NCBI GenBank assembly: GCA_963921935.1
Contig: OY998185.1
Span: 32,890,487 to 32,954,486, forward strand
Reading direction: 5' to 3'
Source: Galeruca laticollis
Taxonomy: Eukaryota > Arthropoda > Insecta > Coleoptera > Chrysomelidae
DNA: 64,000 nt
The translations under genes and the position numbers were made by a program. Below are positions 59,216-64,000 of the stretch, one piece after another; the stretch's first letter is position 1, and each line of letters starts with the position of its first letter. The notes beneath the pieces are model-generated. The model ran no database searches and was not told the origin of the DNA. It saw nothing but the letters and a program-made list of their open reading frames with translations.

Positions 59216-60489
59216 ATTTTTAGATCAACAAAATTGTTAGTAGTTTCCTTCCCAACGATGGGAAATGAATATTAAAATAATGCTTAAAAATATTCATAAA
59301 ATTATCAGAAGCTAGACTGGTATCTAAAATTCTATATACAATATTCCAGTTCCCAATTAAGTATGATCAGAATAATCAAAGATTCTACAAATTCACAAGT
59401 GGTCTTTATGAAAAATCAGCTGTGACCCGAGTTCAACGAAGGTTAAAACGGAAACTCCAGGATAGATATGTTCGAATATGACACCTGAGAAATTATTCCT
59501 CTAGCGCCAGAGGGCGCCACAGTATTATCTATCCATCAATCCCATTACAGAAAGAGAACTAATAATAACTTAACTAACACGATGTATGAATAGTTACGAT
59601 ACAATGGTACAACAATATCATAGATTAACAAATATTTACAAATTCCGGAACGGTTCTGTGACTCCAGGAACAGTTCTAAAGGACGAAGTCGTAAGCACTC
59701 TATGGCAGATCGTGCGCAGTTCGGTATCGGAATCGGAACTACTCTATGGTAGAACCGGTGCATGTCAAACAACAGCTGACTACTTTATTGGTTATGGAAA
59801 GTTTATACTGTTTACAAATATTTTAATTATAATATAGTTCAGAATGTTTATCGACGATGACTGGAAATGGACATAGAAATGAAGTAAGTCGTCATGTATT
59901 TTTCTTTTTGGGTCAGAATACTCAAACAGTGTGCCAATGCTAAATACTTAACTAAAAATATACATAATTTCGTAGACATCTGGAGCTAAATATTATTACT
60001 TTTCAGGTGATTAGACTCGATAAATATGCAAGCGGGCCTTCTGAAGGATGGGAATAAAAATTTACGAGATATTTTGGCAGTACCCAAGCGATAGTGAACT
60101 GAAAAAAAAACTAGGAGGTGGCAGAGTTGAGAAGACAACAGCAAGGCTGATTCCAAGATCGGTGGAAGTCTGACATCTCACAGCGACGGGCCGATTGATG
60201 TGTGGTACGTAATCAACACAATATTTAGTGCAGGAGCTAACATATGTTTTGTGCCTTTCCGGTATGGTTTGCCGAGAAGTGGAAGACTTATCATCATTGC
60301 GAGGATATAAGACTGAAATAACCTTCTTCTAATTACTTGATGTTGTTGAGTTCAACTGAATAAATAATTTTAAGTAAGGTATTGTGTTCTGATGGCTCAG
60401 GTAGGGGTACTTTGATTCTAGTGCTATTTATAACGTAACACTCTCTCATTCCATGCTTCCTTCTCCATTCCTTTTTCCTTTCTTACAAT
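59216..60489. other. No recognised gene
   Basis: No family features. GCGCCAGAGGGCGCC at about 59502-59516 is a palindrome, and TTCTACCATAGAGTAGTTCC near 59740 (minus strand) is another. No coding frame is supported. Confidence 0.35.
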
Positions 60490-61345
60490 TTTCTTCGTAA
60501 TCACTTCCCACGATTTCGGTCGAGTGAAGGTCCGGCGCCCTTACCTCGCTAAGGCTAGTTACTCAAGGAGGTCGCCAGGTATCCCAGAGGCACCCTTTCT
60601 GACTGCGTTTCGTGCAGTCATTCATCCATGGCCATGGTGGCTAATAACGGGGATTACGGATTCTTTTATCGAGGTTTACACCGCTAGGCTTTTTCCACGG
60701 TTGCCTCCGGACGCAGGTTTGCCAACGGGCCAGCCCACATAACTGCCTCCCCTATGTGTGATCGCGAAATTGAATGATGTTCCGGGGAGGGAAATGTTTC
60801 CTTAGAGGGACGAAGAAAGGAACAAAGACAGAAAAAAGAGAAGAAGTTCAAAGATATGATTGGCAATAGGAAAGGGAAAGAAGAAGCAATAGGACCAAAA
60901 GTGGTGAAAAGCCTGTTAAAATAATGTTAGAAAACAAAAAGAAGAGAAGTTTCTATAAGAGATGGTGGAGGGTTTAATAGGGTGAAAAGGACATGACAGT
61001 CCTGTAGACAGTGACTACACCTCCCCTTGACTGTTAGATGATCAGCAGAGGCGGGGAGGTCGGCGACGATGATTTTTAGTCGGGTTTACTCCTCTCTCCT
61101 TTGATCTGCGGGCGATTATTCAGAACGAATCGTTCCTATTCATCACCTATCTCCGAAGTTGGTCGATCGTGCCTCCCTCACAGCTCTTAAAGAGCGCAGG
61201 AACCAAGATCGACCACTCCTCGTGGAGACAACCCATGAGCCATTGGGATGTGCCGTGTCGGGTAGGGCAACTCCCCCCAGGAAACTCGCATGGAAGATTG
61301 GGGTGGATCACTTCCAGCTTCCTCCATCCGACACCCCCGGGCACG
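60490..61345. other. GC-rich island with a purine-rich core, unidentified
   Basis: 60520-60770 and 61000-61345 are clearly richer in G and C than the rest of the window, and 60770-60990 is strongly purine-biased on the plus strand. Frames at 60524-60742 (minus-strand shadow 60684-60866) and 61159-61543 are open only briefly and match nothing I know. It could be the 5' leader of an unrecognised retroelement or a piece of foreign or duplicated DNA. Confidence 0.4.
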
Positions 61346-63773
61346 GTATCAATTGAAATTAGAACTTCTAGTAATAAAGAAATCGTAATTGGCCACCATT
61401 TTATCAAATCTATACACTGTATCACGACTGATGTACATCTGAACTGGATCACTAGGAGTGAAATCATCCGGGATTTCCATCCCGGTTTATTTATTTTTAT
61501 CCCGTTTCATGATTCCACTTGTGGTTGTAATACCAGGTGGTAAGATGTTTCGATTAAGAAGGAATGCAAAATCATTCGCTGAGCTAGATACATATTTTTT
61601 CGTAGACTAATCTTTGAATTGAACTCTCTATCAACAACTGAACGCGCGCTAAAAGACATTGGTGGGTGACACCATAGGTTGTAAGAAGAGAAAATTTGGA
61701 AAGCTTTTTCAACACTGTTAACAGAATGGGCTAAAAAAATCATGAGGTGTACAATAGAAAGTATCTTCGTTTATCTAAAAAAGTGAAGACGTCGAAAATT
61801 ACATTTTTCACTGCGTCTCCACTTTGGATCAATCATTGATTCGGAGAACGATTCTTTCATTAAAAGTAGGTGTGGATCAATATCGTTCAACATTCATCTT
61901 CAGTGTACACTCTGAATAGAAACAAAAGTGCAAGACCATTTCCAAGATGATCATCAAAAGTGACCAATGTAGATGAGCCTGTAGCGATATCATTTCCATT
62001 TTCCAATCGCCTTTACTAGCCATGGCCAAACATTGATGTTGCTATTATCGACTCACTCATTCACACATAGTGTCATGTGCTCTGTAATCAAACATGTTTC
62101 ATGTTTCAACATACCACATCAAATAATTTCTCAATTTTTTAATCAAGATAATCTCCTCTAACATGAAATTCACAGCATGGTACATGAACACTTATCTACG
62201 CCAACTATCAGAATAAATGGAAAATAAAAATATGTATACATTGGAAAATACCACGTTTCTTCAAAATCTGTCATTAACTTTGAAATTTGTTATCTAATTT
62301 GACTTTGCTGGGCTTATTCCTGTAGTTAATTTTGTTGACAGCAGCGCAGTTTTTTTAACAAGCTAATTCTGAACACATTGATTATACTCCCAGAGCCATT
62401 ACAAGAGGACATCTCATATACAGTCTCTGACTGATTTTCGTAACCTCCGCTTTCTATTAACAGAGTATTAAAACATAAAATACGTAACTTTCTTTTCAGT
62501 GCCAGTTAAATGTACCGACTGTTTTCAAGTTCATTATAGTTTATAAATCTATTTAAATATCTATGGGTATAACTAGAGTTCGGGAACGGTCAGTGAATCA
62601 ACAAATATTGAGCTTCATATTTCATATAAATGTTTGTTAAATCAATATTACATGAATGAATTCATCCATCTTCTGGGTCGTTTTATCGTGAAATAACAGG
62701 TTATCAGCGATAAGAAATTACTATGCTTGTATAATTTAATTTCGAATATCAGTAATAGGGTAACTTAATCCTCCGTATTCCACATCTCCCAATATTTGGA
62801 ATGAATTTTGCGGTTGGGGTTAGGTTAATTTTGGTAAAATTCAATTGAATTTGGGATCACGGAGTAGTGAGGTGAATAGTAATTCAGCTACTGAGATATA
62901 ATGTATCTATATGAAGTTTATTCGCTGCATCTCACATAAGTTTGAATTTGAAAATTGGTCATCAAAATGATATTATACCTTCCATCACATCAATATAAGT
63001 GATTAGTTTACGTCATTTGGAACAAATGCCTCCAATTTTCATTACTTTCAACTTAAGAAGTGTCGTACGGAATTGTTATATCAATTATATCGCAAGCTAT
63101 TGGATGAAAATTGTACAATTGTTTCAAATGAGAAGTCATATTGAACCACACGTTCCTTTGAATGTAAGATATTTGTTAGTTTTTCACCAGAAGTTTTTTA
63201 ATGGAATTGAAAATGAGCTCTTGATCAGAGACTACTTCCACTGTTATACGATTGGTTGTAATATCAGTTCTTAACGAAATTCATGACCAAAAAAAGTCGT
63301 GCTATTTGTCCAATATTTATATTTTCGTACGTCGCTTCTATAAAGTATATTCGTCGGTGATACTGCAATATATTGTATGTCACCAATTTAGCCATTTTCG
63401 GTTTATTGTCTCCCGCTAACCAAAATAAAATCATACGTGGCTCTGCAAAGCGTTCCTTGTGAACGACCAACAGAAAAGGAGGTTTCTATGCATGTCGTAT
63501 GCGTATTTAATTGTGACTGGATACTTCGGTATAACGTATGTCAAATGTATTGGTTGTTGTATGTGGCTACAGACATGTTAGTGTCATGTCCTGCGATCTT
63601 TTATAGCCACTGCTAAACTGCATTTTTAACGCCATCTATCCGCTTGGAAGGTTACTAACGACATCTAAATGTCAGGAGTAAAACAATAACAAATGGATCA
63701 GTAATCAGTATATTAGAGACTTTGAGAGAGTTTCATTGTATTTGTCATTTTTTAAAGAGAAATAATTTTTTAA
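61346..63773. other. No recognised gene
   Basis: AT-rich, no supported coding frame, no repeat found by eye. Several short frames exist but have no family features. Confidence 0.4.
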
Positions 63774-63991
63774 CTTGTGGATGACTTTACTGTAGCACAA
63801 AGAAAAGCCAAAAAGGCTTCAATTACAACAGACCTTTCGTCTAGTTCCGATATTTACAAAGGACGGGGATCAAGGATACGGAAAAAAATACAAGGTTATG
63901 TCCCATGACTCTAGTTCTGATTCAGATGAGAATCCCTCATTACATCGTAACATTTATCCTGTTTTTAAACCTACACCACAAACCAATTGTA
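63774..63991 (+). pseudogene. Partial exon of a DUF4806-type gene, frameshifted
   Basis: One frame reads VDDFTVAQRKAKKASITTDL, SSSSDIYKGRGSRIRKK; a shift at a run of seven A's near 63886 passes to YKVMSHDSSSDSDENPSLHR and NIYPVFKPTPQTN, ending at GTAAGT, a perfect splice-donor sequence. The pattern (D.F..A..K.KKA..TSDL, then a GRG/RKR basic stretch and an acidic serine block) is that of the region preceding DUF4806 in insect proteins of unknown function, which are often multicopy. The upstream boundary is unclear because no acceptor AG fits well. The shift could be an assembly error in the A run. Confidence 0.5.
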
Positions 63992-64000
63992 AGTATTTAA

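Noticed and set aside
59545..59837. Overlapping open frames on both strands as a small gene
   Set aside because: Neither translation has family features, and the overlap is what chance would give in this composition.

Overview
This window looks like AT-rich nuclear DNA from an insect, and almost all of it is layered, decayed transposable elements. The evidence is the element content: Bel/Pao, jockey-like, RTE-like and RNase H-bearing LINEs, Penelope-like, piggyBac, pogo, hAT and Tc1 relics. A TTAGG-type (insect telomere-like) motif and a tRNA-Lys-like primer site agree with this. Species and order cannot be fixed from the window. I see no intact host gene; the only host-like coding piece is a partial exon at the right edge (about 63.77-63.99 kb).

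Layout. 0.7-2.9 kb: neighbouring minisatellites with 78, 57, 48, 33 and 114 bp units; four of the five carry a small inverted repeat. 3.8-5.5 kb: degenerate copy of a multicopy arthropod gene of unknown function. 7.1-8.2 kb: a foldback element that is nearly one long hairpin. 10.46-15.15 kb: an LTR retrotransposon in minus orientation with LTRs, target duplication, primer site and polypurine tract but no gag-pol. 17.37-19.11 kb: element with terminal inverted repeats and a dead KRBA2-like integrase, directly followed by about 110 copies of a hexamer. 20.2-21.2 kb: RTE-like LINE tail cut by a hAT element (21.2-23.7 kb). 24.3-25.5 kb: Penelope-like and Bel gag scraps. 28.4-33.4 kb: Tc1 relic abutted by a Bel/Pao element whose integrase region is split by a piggyBac copy. 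35.3-39.8 kb: a 305-bp repeat interrupted by a 4-kb 5'-truncated LINE with RNase H. 41.3-42 kb: Bel reverse-transcriptase scrap. 43-46.8 kb: jockey-like LINE with domains out of order, then a Penelope-like tail. 47.23-51.02 kb: a complete-ended pogo-group element carrying a transposase relic, which itself holds a 65-bp TTAGG-containing insertion. 51.7-55.3 kb: another LINE, split by a minisatellite. 56.6-59.2 kb: second Bel/Pao integrase and a LINE tail. 60.5-61.35 kb: unexplained GC-rich patch.

How the parts relate. No operon-like or pathway grouping exists. Nesting gives relative ages: hAT after the RTE-like LINE; the 65-bp TTAGG insert after the pogo element; the RNase H LINE after the 305-bp repeat; a minisatellite within LINE ORF1; the piggyBac copy probably after Bel. 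The best-preserved structures are the non-coding LTR element, the RNase H LINE and the pogo element ends. Coordinates of decayed elements are approximate because all calls were made by eye.
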